From: Yokenella regensburgei ATCC 49455
GTDB lineage: Bacteria; Pseudomonadota; Gammaproteobacteria; Enterobacterales; Enterobacteriaceae
Direction of reading: 5' to 3'
NCBI RefSeq assembly: GCF_000735455.1
Contig: NZ_JMPS01000067.1
Coordinates: forward strand, 1 to 64,000
DNA length: 64,000 nucleotides
The notes below the pieces were generated by a model. That model made no database searches. It saw only the letters and a program-made list of their open reading frames with translations, and was not told the DNA's origin. This document shows positions 51,982-60,013 of this stretch, one piece after another. Every line of letters begins with the position of its first letter. The first letter of the stretch is position 1. Position numbers and translations under genes: made by a program.

Positions 51982-53262
51982 TCAAACCCCAAGGCGATCG
52001 CGGAGACTGTAGTACGCGGCACCCATGGCGGTGAACGGAATGCGCAGGTTGCGCCCGCCAGGGAACGGGTAGTGCGGCAGTTTAGCGAAGGAGTCGAAAC
52101 GCTCCGCATCACCGCGTAATGCTTCTGAAACCAGACGGCCAGCAAGGTGCGTACAGGTGACGCCGTGGCCGCTGTAACCCTGCATGTAATAAATGTTGTT
52201 CGCCAGACGACCAAACTGCGGCATGCGCGACAGGGTCAGCAGGAAGTTGCCGGTCCAGCGGTAGTCAATCTTCACACCCTTCAGCTGCGGGAAAGTTTTG
52301 AGCAGTTTTGGCATGATCAGGCGCTCAACGTCATCCGGATCGCGTGCGCCGTACACCACGCCGCCGCCGTACAGCAGACGGTTGTCGCCGGTCAGGCGGT
52401 AGTAATCCAGCAGATAGTTGCAGTCTTCCACGCAGTAGTTGTTCGGAATGAGCGATTTAGCGACCTCCGCCGACAGCGGTTCGGTGGTGACCACCTGCGT
52501 GCCGCACGGCATGCTGCGTTTCGCCAGCTCCGGCTCCACTTTGTCACCCAGGTAGGCGTTACCGGCCACGATCACGTAGCGCGCGGTCACCTGACCTTTC
52601 TCAGTGCTGACTACCGCCGGGCTGGTGTGCTGAATTTTGGTTACCGGAGACTGCTCATACACGCGGCCCCCGTTAAGGCGGATAGCATCGGCTTCACCAA
52701 TCGCCAGGTTCAGCGGGTGAATATGGCCGCCGCTGTGGTCGAGCAGGGCGCCAACGTAGCGGTCGCTGCTCACTTCTTTGGCGATGGCATCGGCGTCCAG
52801 CATTTCCAGTTGGGTGTTACCGTAACGCTCCCAGTTCTCTTTTTGCTCTTCAAGCGTTGCCAACTGCTTGTGGTTCAGCGCCACGAACAGGCCGCCCGGG
52901 CGGTAGTCGCAGTCGATCTGGTAGCGCTTGATGCGTTCGCGGATGATCTCGCCGCCTTCGAACATCATGCTGCCGAGCATTTTGGCGGCTTCCGGACCGT
53001 AGCTGTTCTCAATCACGTCGATGTCACGGCTGTAGGAGTTCACCAGCTGGCCGCCGTTGCGTCCGCTGGCACCGAAGCCGATACGGGCTGATTCCAGAAC
53101 CACCACGTCATAACCGAGCTCTGCCAGGTGCAGAGCGGAAGAGAGGCCGGTATAGCCGCCGCCCACCACGCACACGTCGCAGGTGATGGATTCCGTCAGC
53201 GTGTCAAACGGCGCGTACTTGTTGGCGCTGGCGGCGTAATAGCTTGTGGTATGTTCGGTCAT
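51982..53262 (-). CDS. puuB: Gamma-glutamylputrescine oxidoreductase
   Basis: The 426-residue FAD enzyme of the DAO family oxidises gamma-glutamylputrescine to gamma-glutamyl-gamma-aminobutyraldehyde, the second step of the Puu pathway. The FAD motif is 'CVVGGGYTGLSSALHLAELG' and a second conserved region is 'MQGYSGHGVTCTHLAGRL'. It has the E. coli length. It overlaps puuC by four bases. Confidence 0.96.
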   Translation of the reverse strand: MTEHTTSYYAASANKYAPFDTLTESITCDVCVVGGGYTGLSSALHLAELGYDVVVLESARIGFGASGRNGGQLVNSYSRDIDVIENSYGPEAAKMLGSMMFEGGEIIRERIKRYQIDCDYRPGGLFVALNHKQLATLEEQKENWERYGNTQLEMLDADAIAKEVSSDRYVGALLDHSGGHIHPLNLAIGEADAIRLNGGRVYEQSPVTKIQHTSPAVVSTEKGQVTARYVIVAGNAYLGDKVEPELAKRSMPCGTQVVTTEPLSAEVAKSLIPNNYCVEDCNYLLDYYRLTGDNRLLYGGGVVYGARDPDDVERLIMPKLLKTFPQLKGVKIDYRWTGNFLLTLSRMPQFGRLANNIYYMQGYSGHGVTCTHLAGRLVSEALRGDAERFDSFAKLPHYPFPGGRNLRIPFTAMGAAYYSLRDRLGV

Positions 53263-54752
53263 GATGAAGGCTCCAGGGCAATCCAGATGGTTTTCAGTTC
53301 ACTAAACTTCTCAAGGGCATGCAGGGATTTATCGCGGCCGTTGCCGCTTTGCTTGTAACCGCCGAACGGCACGGTCATATCCCCGTCGTTGTAGTTGTTC
53401 ACAAATACGGAACCGGCTTTCAGACGGCGGCTCATGCGGTGCGCGCGGTTGAGCGAGCTGGTCCACACCGCGGCGCCCAGGCCGTAGTCGCTGTCGTTGG
53501 CCATTCGCAGGGCTTCTTCTTCGCTGGTGAAGCGGTTAACCACCAGCACCGGGCCGAAGATTTCGTCGCGGGCGATGTGCGAAGTGGGATCCACGTCGAC
53601 AAAAATGGTCGGGCCGATAGCCGCAGGATGCTTGTTGCTGCGTCCATCGAGGAACAGGGTGTTGTTCGATTCCCCGTCGCGGATAAAACTCTGCACCGAG
53701 TCGGCGTGGGCGTTATCAATCAGCGTGCCCATGGTGCAGGACGGGTCGAGCGGGTTGCCCGGCTGCCAGTTTTTCGCCTGCTCTTTTAACAGCGCGAGGA
53801 AGCGGTCGGCGATGCTTTCTTCAAGCAGCAGGCGCGTACCGGCAATGCACACCTGGCCCTGGTTGTAGAAGATCCCGGCGGCGGTGGTGGCGGCGGCTTT
53901 TTCTAAATCCGGGCAGTCGGCGAAAATGACGCTGGCGCTCTTCCCACCGGCTTCGAGCCAGACGCGTTTTAAGTTGCTGTCGCCGGCGTCGCGCAGCAGC
54001 TGTTTGCCGGTGCGGGTAGAGCCGGTGAAGGTGATAACGTCAACGTCCGGGTGCTGAGAAAGCGCCTGCCCGGCCTCGTGACCGTAGCCGCTGATAACGT
54101 TCAGCACGCCGTCCGGCAGTCCGGCTTCTTTCGCCAGCCCCGCCAGGCGCAGCGCGGTCAGCGGCGATTTCTCCGAGGGTTTTAAAATCACGCTGTTACC
54201 GGCCGCAAGCGCCGGGCCAAGCTTCCAGCAGGCCAGCAGCAGCGGGAAGTTCCACGGTACGACGGCCGCCACCACGCCAATCGGCTCGCGGACGATCATC
54301 GCCAGTTCGTTATCTGAGGTGGACGCCACTTCGCCATACACTTTATCAATGGCTTCGGCATACCAGCGGATAGCGCGGGTCGCGCCGGGAATATCATCAC
54401 GCAGGCTATGGCGAATTGGCTTACCGGTGTCGAGCGTTTCCAGTAGCGCCAGCTCCTCGTGATGCTGCTCCATCAAATCCGCGAGCTTGTTCAGCACCGC
54501 TTTACGTTTTGCCGGGGAGGCCTGCGACCAGTCGCCGTTTTCAAAGACCTCGCGGGCACCGCGCACGGCGATGTTGACGTCTTCCTGCTTGCCGCGGGCA
54601 ATGGCGGAGATCGGGCGCTGAGCGGCCGGGTCGAGGGTGGCAAAAGTGCTGTTATCCTGGGCCTCACAGTATTCGCCGTTAATAAATAAGCGGCTTTCCG
54701 GGACCAGGTTATTCACTTTTTCCTGCCAGTAGTTCAGAGAGTGAAAATCCAT
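53259..54752 (-). CDS. puuC: Gamma-glutamyl-gamma-aminobutyraldehyde dehydrogenase
   Basis: The 497-residue aldehyde dehydrogenase has the catalytic Glu in 'WLEAGGKSA' and the catalytic Cys in 'YNQGQVCIAGTR', with cofactor motif 'FTGSTRTGKQL'. It oxidises the PuuB product to gamma-glutamyl-GABA. ATG 54752 follows GAGG and gives 'MDFHSLNYWQEK', matching E. coli PuuC. The upstream in-frame start at 54770 covers the ribosome site. Confidence 0.96.
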   Translation of the reverse strand: MDFHSLNYWQEKVNNLVPESRLFINGEYCEAQDNSTFATLDPAAQRPISAIARGKQEDVNIAVRGAREVFENGDWSQASPAKRKAVLNKLADLMEQHHEELALLETLDTGKPIRHSLRDDIPGATRAIRWYAEAIDKVYGEVASTSDNELAMIVREPIGVVAAVVPWNFPLLLACWKLGPALAAGNSVILKPSEKSPLTALRLAGLAKEAGLPDGVLNVISGYGHEAGQALSQHPDVDVITFTGSTRTGKQLLRDAGDSNLKRVWLEAGGKSASVIFADCPDLEKAAATTAAGIFYNQGQVCIAGTRLLLEESIADRFLALLKEQAKNWQPGNPLDPSCTMGTLIDNAHADSVQSFIRDGESNNTLFLDGRSNKHPAAIGPTIFVDVDPTSHIARDEIFGPVLVVNRFTSEEEALRMANDSDYGLGAAVWTSSLNRAHRMSRRLKAGSVFVNNYNDGDMTVPFGGYKQSGNGRDKSLHALEKFSELKTIWIALEPSS

Positions 54753-54876
54753 AAAAACCTCGTAATTCAATCGGATACGTTTTTGTTTCGGCGAAATTTG
54801 GCCGCAGAGTGCCGCAGGAGTTATTTCCTGTGGCAGCCTGTGTTAAAAGCGGCCTGAGAAATTCAGGCCAAAAAAA

Positions 54877-55434
54877 TCAGAACGTGGTGGGAGTGTGGGC
54901 GCTGATGATGCGGCAGATGCCTGCCGAGGTGTTGCTGAAACTATGCGGAATGCCGGTGTTAATGGCATAACTTTGTCCTGCAACTAAGTGATACGTTTGA
55001 CCGTTAATCGTCAGTACCACTTCACCTTCCAGTATTGTGCCAATCTCCTCACCCTGGTGTTTGATCCGCTCGCCGGTCGTGGTGCCAGGCTGGTAAGTCT
55101 CGAGGATCATCGCCAGTGTGCGATTAGGATTTCCGTTGTGAATCAGCCTCATGGATACACCCTGGCTGCCGATTTCAATCAGGTCGTCTTCATTAATGAC
55201 CACCTGCGGCTCGTCGGGTTTTTCCGGTTCGGCAAAGAACTCAGAGAGCGATAACCCGTATACTTTCAGTAATTTTTGTAGAGAACTGATTGCCGGGCTG
55301 ACCTTATCTTGTTCTATGGTGCTGATTGCACTGTGTGTTAATCCAGACAGTTCGGCTGCGCGACGCTGAGAAAGACCCAGTTGTTGTCGAATCTCTGCCA
55401 GTCGTTTCCCCGGAGCCAGGCCGTCATCGCTCAT
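54877..55434 (-). CDS. puuR: Putrescine pathway repressor PuuR
   Basis: The 185-residue regulator has an N-terminal Cro/C1 helix-turn-helix ('LGLSQRRAAELSGLTHSAIS') and a C-terminal cupin domain ('IKHQGEEIGTILEGEVVLTI'). It represses the puu genes and is relieved by putrescine. It has the E. coli length. A hairpin (54851-54869) lies in the gap to puuC and could weaken read-through. Confidence 0.95.
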   Translation of the reverse strand: MSDDGLAPGKRLAEIRQQLGLSQRRAAELSGLTHSAISTIEQDKVSPAISSLQKLLKVYGLSLSEFFAEPEKPDEPQVVINEDDLIEIGSQGVSMRLIHNGNPNRTLAMILETYQPGTTTGERIKHQGEEIGTILEGEVVLTINGQTYHLVAGQSYAINTGIPHSFSNTSAGICRIISAHTPTTF

Positions 55435-55460
55435 ATTTCTATTTCCTTAACAGTAAGTTG

Positions 55461-56225
55461 TCAGAGTCGCTTTTTTTCAGCGATGTAGTGCTGACAGGCG
55501 GTGATAAATCCTTCAAGCAACAAACGCGACAGGGCGTATTCGCTACTGTTCCACTCCGGATGCCACTGCACACCGAGCGCATACGGATGATCGTGGACGC
55601 TGACCGCCTCCACCAGGCCATCCTGCGCGCGCGCTTCAACACGCAGCAGCGGCCCGAGCGTTCTGGCGCCCTGGCCATGTAAAGAGTTCACCCAAAACGT
55701 GTTGCAACCGGGTATAAGCTTCGAAAGCAATCCTCCTTCCTGCACCTGAACTTCGTGCGATGGCGCATACTGCTGCTCCACCGGTAACTCGGCATCTTCA
55801 CGATGTTCCAGGAACTGAGGGTGTTCGCACAGGCGACGATACAGAGTCCCGCCGGTGGCGACAACCAATTCCTGCAATCCCCGGCAGATGGCGAAAAGGG
55901 GGATGCGCCTTTCAAGCGCGGCGTTGATTAGCGCCAGGCTTAGTTCATCACGCCCGGGATCGGCGTCAGGCTCATCGCCGTTTTCACCATAGTGGTGCGG
56001 CTGCATATTGCTGGGGCTTCCCGGCAGGAAAATGCCGTCGAGTTTTGGCAGAAGGGTGTTAAGAAGTTCTGGCTCGGCCAGCGCGTGGGGCAGGGCGATG
56101 GGCAGGCCACCGGCGTTCAATACTGCATTCAGGTACTTCTCTTGCACGGTCTGGGTCCAATGACCCTTTATACTGTTCCTGCACATCACTACGCCAATTA
56201 ACGGCCTGTCAAATATATTACCCAT
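55461..56225 (-). CDS. puuD: Gamma-glutamyl-GABA hydrolase PuuD
   Basis: The 254-residue class I glutamine amidotransferase-like hydrolase releases GABA from gamma-glutamyl-GABA. The catalytic Cys is in 'PLFAICRGLQELVVA' near residue 114, and the His/Glu pair is in 'GVQWHPEWNS'. ATG 56225 follows GAGGGCGATC and gives the E. coli length; the in-frame start at 56270 adds 15 unlikely residues. It lies beside puuR and is divergent from puuA. Confidence 0.96.
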   Translation of the reverse strand: MGNIFDRPLIGVVMCRNSIKGHWTQTVQEKYLNAVLNAGGLPIALPHALAEPELLNTLLPKLDGIFLPGSPSNMQPHHYGENGDEPDADPGRDELSLALINAALERRIPLFAICRGLQELVVATGGTLYRRLCEHPQFLEHREDAELPVEQQYAPSHEVQVQEGGLLSKLIPGCNTFWVNSLHGQGARTLGPLLRVEARAQDGLVEAVSVHDHPYALGVQWHPEWNSSEYALSRLLLEGFITACQHYIAEKKRL

Positions 56226-56283
56226 GATCGCCCTCACATACTGGAATAAATTATTGCCAAACTCTTCCATGTGGCCCGTTTCC

Positions 56284-56298
56284 GTTCAATATTTTATC
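56284..56298. promoter_or_regulatory. Candidate PuuR operator 1 (puuD side)
   Basis: On the minus strand the sequence reads AAAATATTGAAC, close to the E. coli PuuR box AAAATATAATGAACA. It lies in the divergent puuD-puuA region, about 60 bases from puuD. Confidence 0.5.
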
Positions 56299-56378
56299 AA
56301 TCTAGCAGCGAGATAACTTGTTTGCAAACTACATTTAACATTTGACAAACAATTTGTTTGCATACAAAGTCGAAGAGT

Positions 56379-56399
56379 GGACATTATATTTAACGGTCC
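56379..56399. promoter_or_regulatory. Candidate PuuR operator 2 (puuA side)
   Basis: On the minus strand TAAATATAATGT resembles the PuuR box, and the outer bases GGAC/GTCC form a short dyad. It is about 40 bases before puuA. A near-palindrome CAAACAATTTGTTTG lies between the two candidate sites (56347-56361). Confidence 0.45.
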
Positions 56400-56437
56400 G
56401 ACCCAGTGACTGTACCTCATAGCAACGGCGGTGAATC

Positions 56438-57856
56438 ATGGAAACCAATATCGTAGAAGTAGAGAACTTTGTTCAGCATTCAGAAGAGAGGCGAAGTAGC
56501 GCGTTTGCCCGCGAAGTGAAGCACTATCTGGAACGCTATCCGCAAACGCAGTATGTCGATGTTCTGTTAACTGACCTGAACGGTTGCTTCCGCGGCAAAC
56601 GCATTCCGGTAAACAGCCTGCGCAAGATTGAGAAAGGTTGTTACTTCCCGGCTTCCGTCTTTGCGATGGATATTCTCGGTAACGTAGTAGAAGAAGCGGG
56701 CCTCGGCCAGGAGCTCGGCGAGCCGGATCTGACCTGCGTGCCGGTGCTTGGTACGTTAACGCCTTCGGCGGCAGACCCGGAATTTGTCGGTCAGATGCTG
56801 CTGACCATGCTGGATGAAGATGGCGCTCCCTTTGACGTTGAGCCGCGTAACGTTCTGAACCGACTCTGGCAGCAGCTACGCCAGCGCGGGCTGAACCCCG
56901 TGGTAGCGGTAGAGCTGGAGTTCTATTTACTGGACCGGCAGCGTGACTCCGAAGGCTATCTGCAGCCGCCGTGCGCCCCGGGAACTGAAGATCGTAATAC
57001 CCAGAGCCAGGTGTACTCCGTCGATAACCTGAACCATTTCGCGGATGTCTTAACGGATATCGACGATTTGGCGCAGCTGCAGCTGATCCCGGCCGACGGC
57101 GCGGTGGCGGAAGCCTCTCCGGGCCAGTTCGAAATCAACCTGCATCATACCGATAACGTCCTCGAAGCCTGTGACGATGCGCTGGCGCTGAAACGCCTGG
57201 TGCGCCTGGTGGCAGAGAAGCACAAGATGCACGCCACCTTTATGGCGAAGCCTTATGAAGAGCACGCCGGCAGCGGTATGCACATTCATATTAGTGTGCT
57301 GAATAATAAGGGCCAGAACGTGCTGGCAGAGGACGATGGCGAAGATTCGACCACTCTGAAGCGCGCGCTTGCAGGAATGATAGACCTGATGCCCTCATCT
57401 ATGGCACTGTTAGCGCCCAACGTAAATTCTTACCGTCGTTTCCAGCCTGGCATGTACGTGCCAACGCAGGCGTCGTGGGGCCACAATAACCGCACCGTCG
57501 CGTTACGCATCCCGTGCGGCGATCGTGATAACCATCGTGTTGAATACCGTGTTGCAGGTGCAGATGCCAACCCATACCTGGTGATGGCGACTATTCTTGC
57601 GGGCATTTTACATGGTCTGGATAACGATTTGCCGTTGCAGGAAGAGGTGGAAGGCAACGGTCTGGAGCAGGAAGGGCTGCCGTTCCCTATCCGCCAGAGC
57701 GATGCGCTGTGGGAGTTTGCTGAGAACGATGCGCTGCGCAAGCTGTTAGGTGAGCGCTTCTGCCACGTGTACCACGCGTGTAAGAACGATGAACTGATCC
57801 AGTTCGAGCGTCTTATTACTGACACTGAGATTGAGTGGATGTTGAAGAACGCTTGA
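56438..57856 (+). CDS. puuA: Gamma-glutamylputrescine synthetase
   Basis: The 472-residue glutamine-synthetase-like ligase joins glutamate to putrescine with ATP, the first step of the pathway. Family segments are 'VDVLLTDLNGCFRGKRIPV', 'VVAVELEFYLLDRQ', 'EASPGQFEINLHH' and 'AGSGMHIHISVLN'. It has the E. coli length. ATG 56438 follows CGGTGAATC. Confidence 0.97.
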   Translation: METNIVEVENFVQHSEERRSSAFAREVKHYLERYPQTQYVDVLLTDLNGCFRGKRIPVNSLRKIEKGCYFPASVFAMDILGNVVEEAGLGQELGEPDLTCVPVLGTLTPSAADPEFVGQMLLTMLDEDGAPFDVEPRNVLNRLWQQLRQRGLNPVVAVELEFYLLDRQRDSEGYLQPPCAPGTEDRNTQSQVYSVDNLNHFADVLTDIDDLAQLQLIPADGAVAEASPGQFEINLHHTDNVLEACDDALALKRLVRLVAEKHKMHATFMAKPYEEHAGSGMHIHISVLNNKGQNVLAEDDGEDSTTLKRALAGMIDLMPSSMALLAPNVNSYRRFQPGMYVPTQASWGHNNRTVALRIPCGDRDNHRVEYRVAGADANPYLVMATILAGILHGLDNDLPLQEEVEGNGLEQEGLPFPIRQSDALWEFAENDALRKLLGERFCHVYHACKNDELIQFERLITDTEIEWMLKNA

Positions 57857-57858
57857 TG

Positions 57859-57882
57859 CCGGACCCGTCCCTCCGGTTTTTT
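57859..57882 (+). terminator. Probable terminator of puuA
   Basis: CCGGA (57859-57863) and TCCGG (57872-57876) are followed by six T. The stem is short but stands immediately after the stop. A second stem-loop, ACCGTCTG/CAGACGGT at 57926-57949, lies further on in the same gap. Confidence 0.5.
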
Positions 57883-58051
57883 CCGGCCCGGAAACGGGCA
57901 CAGTAGTAACGTGTATTGGCATCATACCGTCTGCGCGGAGCCAGACGGTCACACTTTGCAGGATTTCCTGCCATTTCCCGTATGTCGCGTAATGGAGCGC
58001 AGGCGGCAGCGGGTCTTCAGAATAACGACGATTTTGTGACGAGGAAATGAG

Positions 58052-58246
58052 ATGATGCAGATGTTTAAATACCCACATGGCGAGGGCGCGAGCCTGCGCG
58101 GGGGAGGCTGCTGGCCTCTCTGTGAACGTGAATCTACCCCTTCTTCTGACATTATGCGATTAACCCCTTTGCTAAGCAGGTTTGCGACCAGGAAGTTCCG
58201 AACGCAAATCAGTAGTGGCAAAGGGGGGTCGCGTCATGGCGTCTAA
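58052..58246 (+). CDS. Candidate small ORF overlapping the puuP start
   Basis: The 64-codon frame starts at ATG 58052 (a second ATG follows at once), with a strong GAGGA ribosome site six bases upstream. It ends 11 bases inside puuP. The product starts [19 protein letters not shown] and has no recognised family. A leader with translational coupling to puuP is one possibility; chance is another. It covers most of the 379-base puuA-puuP gap, which otherwise holds only hairpins. Confidence 0.35.
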   Translation: MMQMFKYPHGEGASLRGGGCWPLCERESTPSSDIMRLTPLLSRFATRKFRTQISSGKGGSRHGV

Positions 58247-59621
58247 TCTCTCCCTCAACGAGCAGGCGGGAAAACCGCAGCTGCGAAAATCGTTAAAACT
58301 CTGGCAGGTGGTGGTGATGGGCCTCGCCTATCTGACCCCGATGACGGTGTTTGATACTTTCGGTATTGTTTCCGGCGTGAGCAATGGTCACGTTCCGGCT
58401 TCTTACTTGCTGGCACTGGCGGGCGTGTTATTTACCGCTATCAGCTACGGCAAGCTGGTGCGTCAGTTCCCGCAGGCGGGTTCTGCCTACACCTATGCAC
58501 AAAAAGCAATCAACCCCCACGTAGGCTTTATGGTCGGCTGGTCGTCGCTGCTGGATTATCTGTTCCTGCCGATGATTAACGTCCTGTTGGCAAAAATCTA
58601 TCTCTCCGCGCTGTTCCCGGGCGTTCCGCCGTGGGTCTGGGTCGTGGGTTTTGTGGCCATTCTGACCGCCGCGAACCTGAAAAGCGTTAACCTGGTGGCC
58701 AACTTCAACGCGCTGTTTGTGTTGGTGCAGGTCGCGATTATCGTGGTGTTTATCTATCTGGTGGTGGATGGCCTGCATAAAGGTGAGGGCGTCGGCACCG
58801 TGTGGTCGCTGCAGCCGTTTATCAGCCAGAACGCGCATCTCATCCCCATCATCACCGGGGCGACGATAGTCTGCTTCTCGTTCCTCGGCTTTGATGCGGT
58901 AACGACGCTCTCGGAAGAGACGCCGGATGCCGCACGGACTATCCCGAAGGCGATTTTCCTGACCGCGCTGTACGGTGGGCTTATCTTCATCGCCGCTTCG
59001 TTCTTTATGCAGCTGTTCTTCCCGGACATCAGCCGCTTTAAAGATCCTGATGCCGCGCTGCCGGAGATTGCTCTGTACGTCGGCGGGAAGCTGTTCCAGT
59101 CTATCTTCCTGTGTACCACCTTCGTCAACACGCTGGCCTCGGGCCTGGCGTCGCACGCCAGCGTCTCGCGTCTGCTGTACGTGATGGGGCGTGATAACGT
59201 CTTCCCGGAGAAGTACTTCGGCTACGTGCATCCGAAGTGGCGCACCCCGGCGCTGAACGTGATTATGGTCGGGATTGTGGCACTGTCGGCGCTGTTCTTC
59301 GATCTGGTGACCGCAACGGCGCTGATTAACTTCGGTGCGCTGGTGGCGTTTACCTTCGTGAACCTGTCGGTGTTCAACCACTTCTGGCGTCGTGAAGGGC
59401 GTAACAAGACCTGGCTTGATAAGCTGCACTACTTTGTACTGCCGCTTATCGGTGCTGCTACCGTCGCGGTGCTGTGGATTAACCTCGAAGTGACGTCGCT
59501 GACCCTTGGCCTCGTGTGGGCCGGTGTCGGGATTGTCTACCTTGGCTGGTTGACTCAGCGCTTCCGTAAGCCGCCGCCGCAGTTCGATCGCACGAAAGCG
59601 GAGCAGGCCTGGGAGTCGTAA
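58236..59621 (+). CDS. puuP: High-affinity putrescine importer PuuP (APC family)
   Basis: The 461-residue proton-coupled putrescine transporter equals E. coli PuuP in length, with twelve membrane helices. It has '[20 protein letters not shown]', '[20 protein letters not shown]' and '[17 protein letters not shown]'. ATG 58236 follows AAGGGGGG and gives '[19 protein letters not shown]'. It feeds putrescine to PuuA. It is followed by the right tRNA-Asn, so the puu genes end at an island-type boundary. Confidence 0.95.
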   Translation: MASNLSLNEQAGKPQLRKSLKLWQVVVMGLAYLTPMTVFDTFGIVSGVSNGHVPASYLLALAGVLFTAISYGKLVRQFPQAGSAYTYAQKAINPHVGFMVGWSSLLDYLFLPMINVLLAKIYLSALFPGVPPWVWVVGFVAILTAANLKSVNLVANFNALFVLVQVAIIVVFIYLVVDGLHKGEGVGTVWSLQPFISQNAHLIPIITGATIVCFSFLGFDAVTTLSEETPDAARTIPKAIFLTALYGGLIFIAASFFMQLFFPDISRFKDPDAALPEIALYVGGKLFQSIFLCTTFVNTLASGLASHASVSRLLYVMGRDNVFPEKYFGYVHPKWRTPALNVIMVGIVALSALFFDLVTATALINFGALVAFTFVNLSVFNHFWRREGRNKTWLDKLHYFVLPLIGAATVAVLWINLEVTSLTLGLVWAGVGIVYLGWLTQRFRKPPPQFDRTKAEQAWES

Positions 59622-59753
59622 GCGTCGGGATTTTCACCACATTTTGCCAATAATTGTGCATTGTGGAGAATAAAGCGGCAAACGACAGAAAATGTGAAAA
59701 CAGGCTTTGACAAGCCGGGGGCGCGTCGATAATATGCGCCCCGTTCACACGAT

Positions 59754-59829
59754 TCCTCTGTAGTTCAGTCGGTAGAACGGCGGACTGTTAATCCGTATGT
59801 CACTGGTTCGAGTCCAGTCAGAGGAGCCA
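59754..59829 (+). tRNA. tRNA-Asn(GTT)
   Basis: The 76-base gene has encoded CCA and the anticodon loop CTGTTAA (GTT). It is identical to the minus-strand copy at 50200-50275. It stands between puuP and the iro locus. Confidence 0.98.
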
Positions 59830-59837
59830 TATTTAAG

Positions 59838-59870
59838 AAGCCCGCTTAAGGAAACTTAAGCGGGCTTTTT
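59838..59870 (+). terminator. Terminator of the right tRNA-Asn
   Basis: A 13-bp perfect stem (59838-59850 with 59855-59867) with a GAAA tetraloop is followed by T residues. Confidence 0.93.
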
Positions 59871-59900
59871 GCTTTCCAGGAATTACCCCTTCCCATTTCA

Positions 59901-59919
59901 AATGATATTAATTATCATT
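59901..59919. promoter_or_regulatory. Fur box upstream of iroN
   Basis: AATGATATTAATTATCATT is a 19-base palindrome with arms AATGATA/TATCATT, close to the Fur consensus. It lies 95 bases before iroN and explains iron repression of the salmochelin receptor. Confidence 0.85.
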
Positions 59920-60013
59920 AGCAAATAACAATTATTATTATATAAAAACAATCTGGCAAGGATGTGGGCTTAACGACAACAGCTTAACGTTAGGCATTTT
60001 TTAGGGAATGGGT

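Larger units (their letters stand above)
59749..59871 (+). repeat. Right arm of the 123-bp inverted repeat (tRNA-Asn plus terminator)
   Basis: Exact reverse complement of 50158-50280, as checked base by base. The arms are in opposite orientation, so recombination between them would invert the 9.5-kb segment rather than delete it. Confidence 0.95.
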
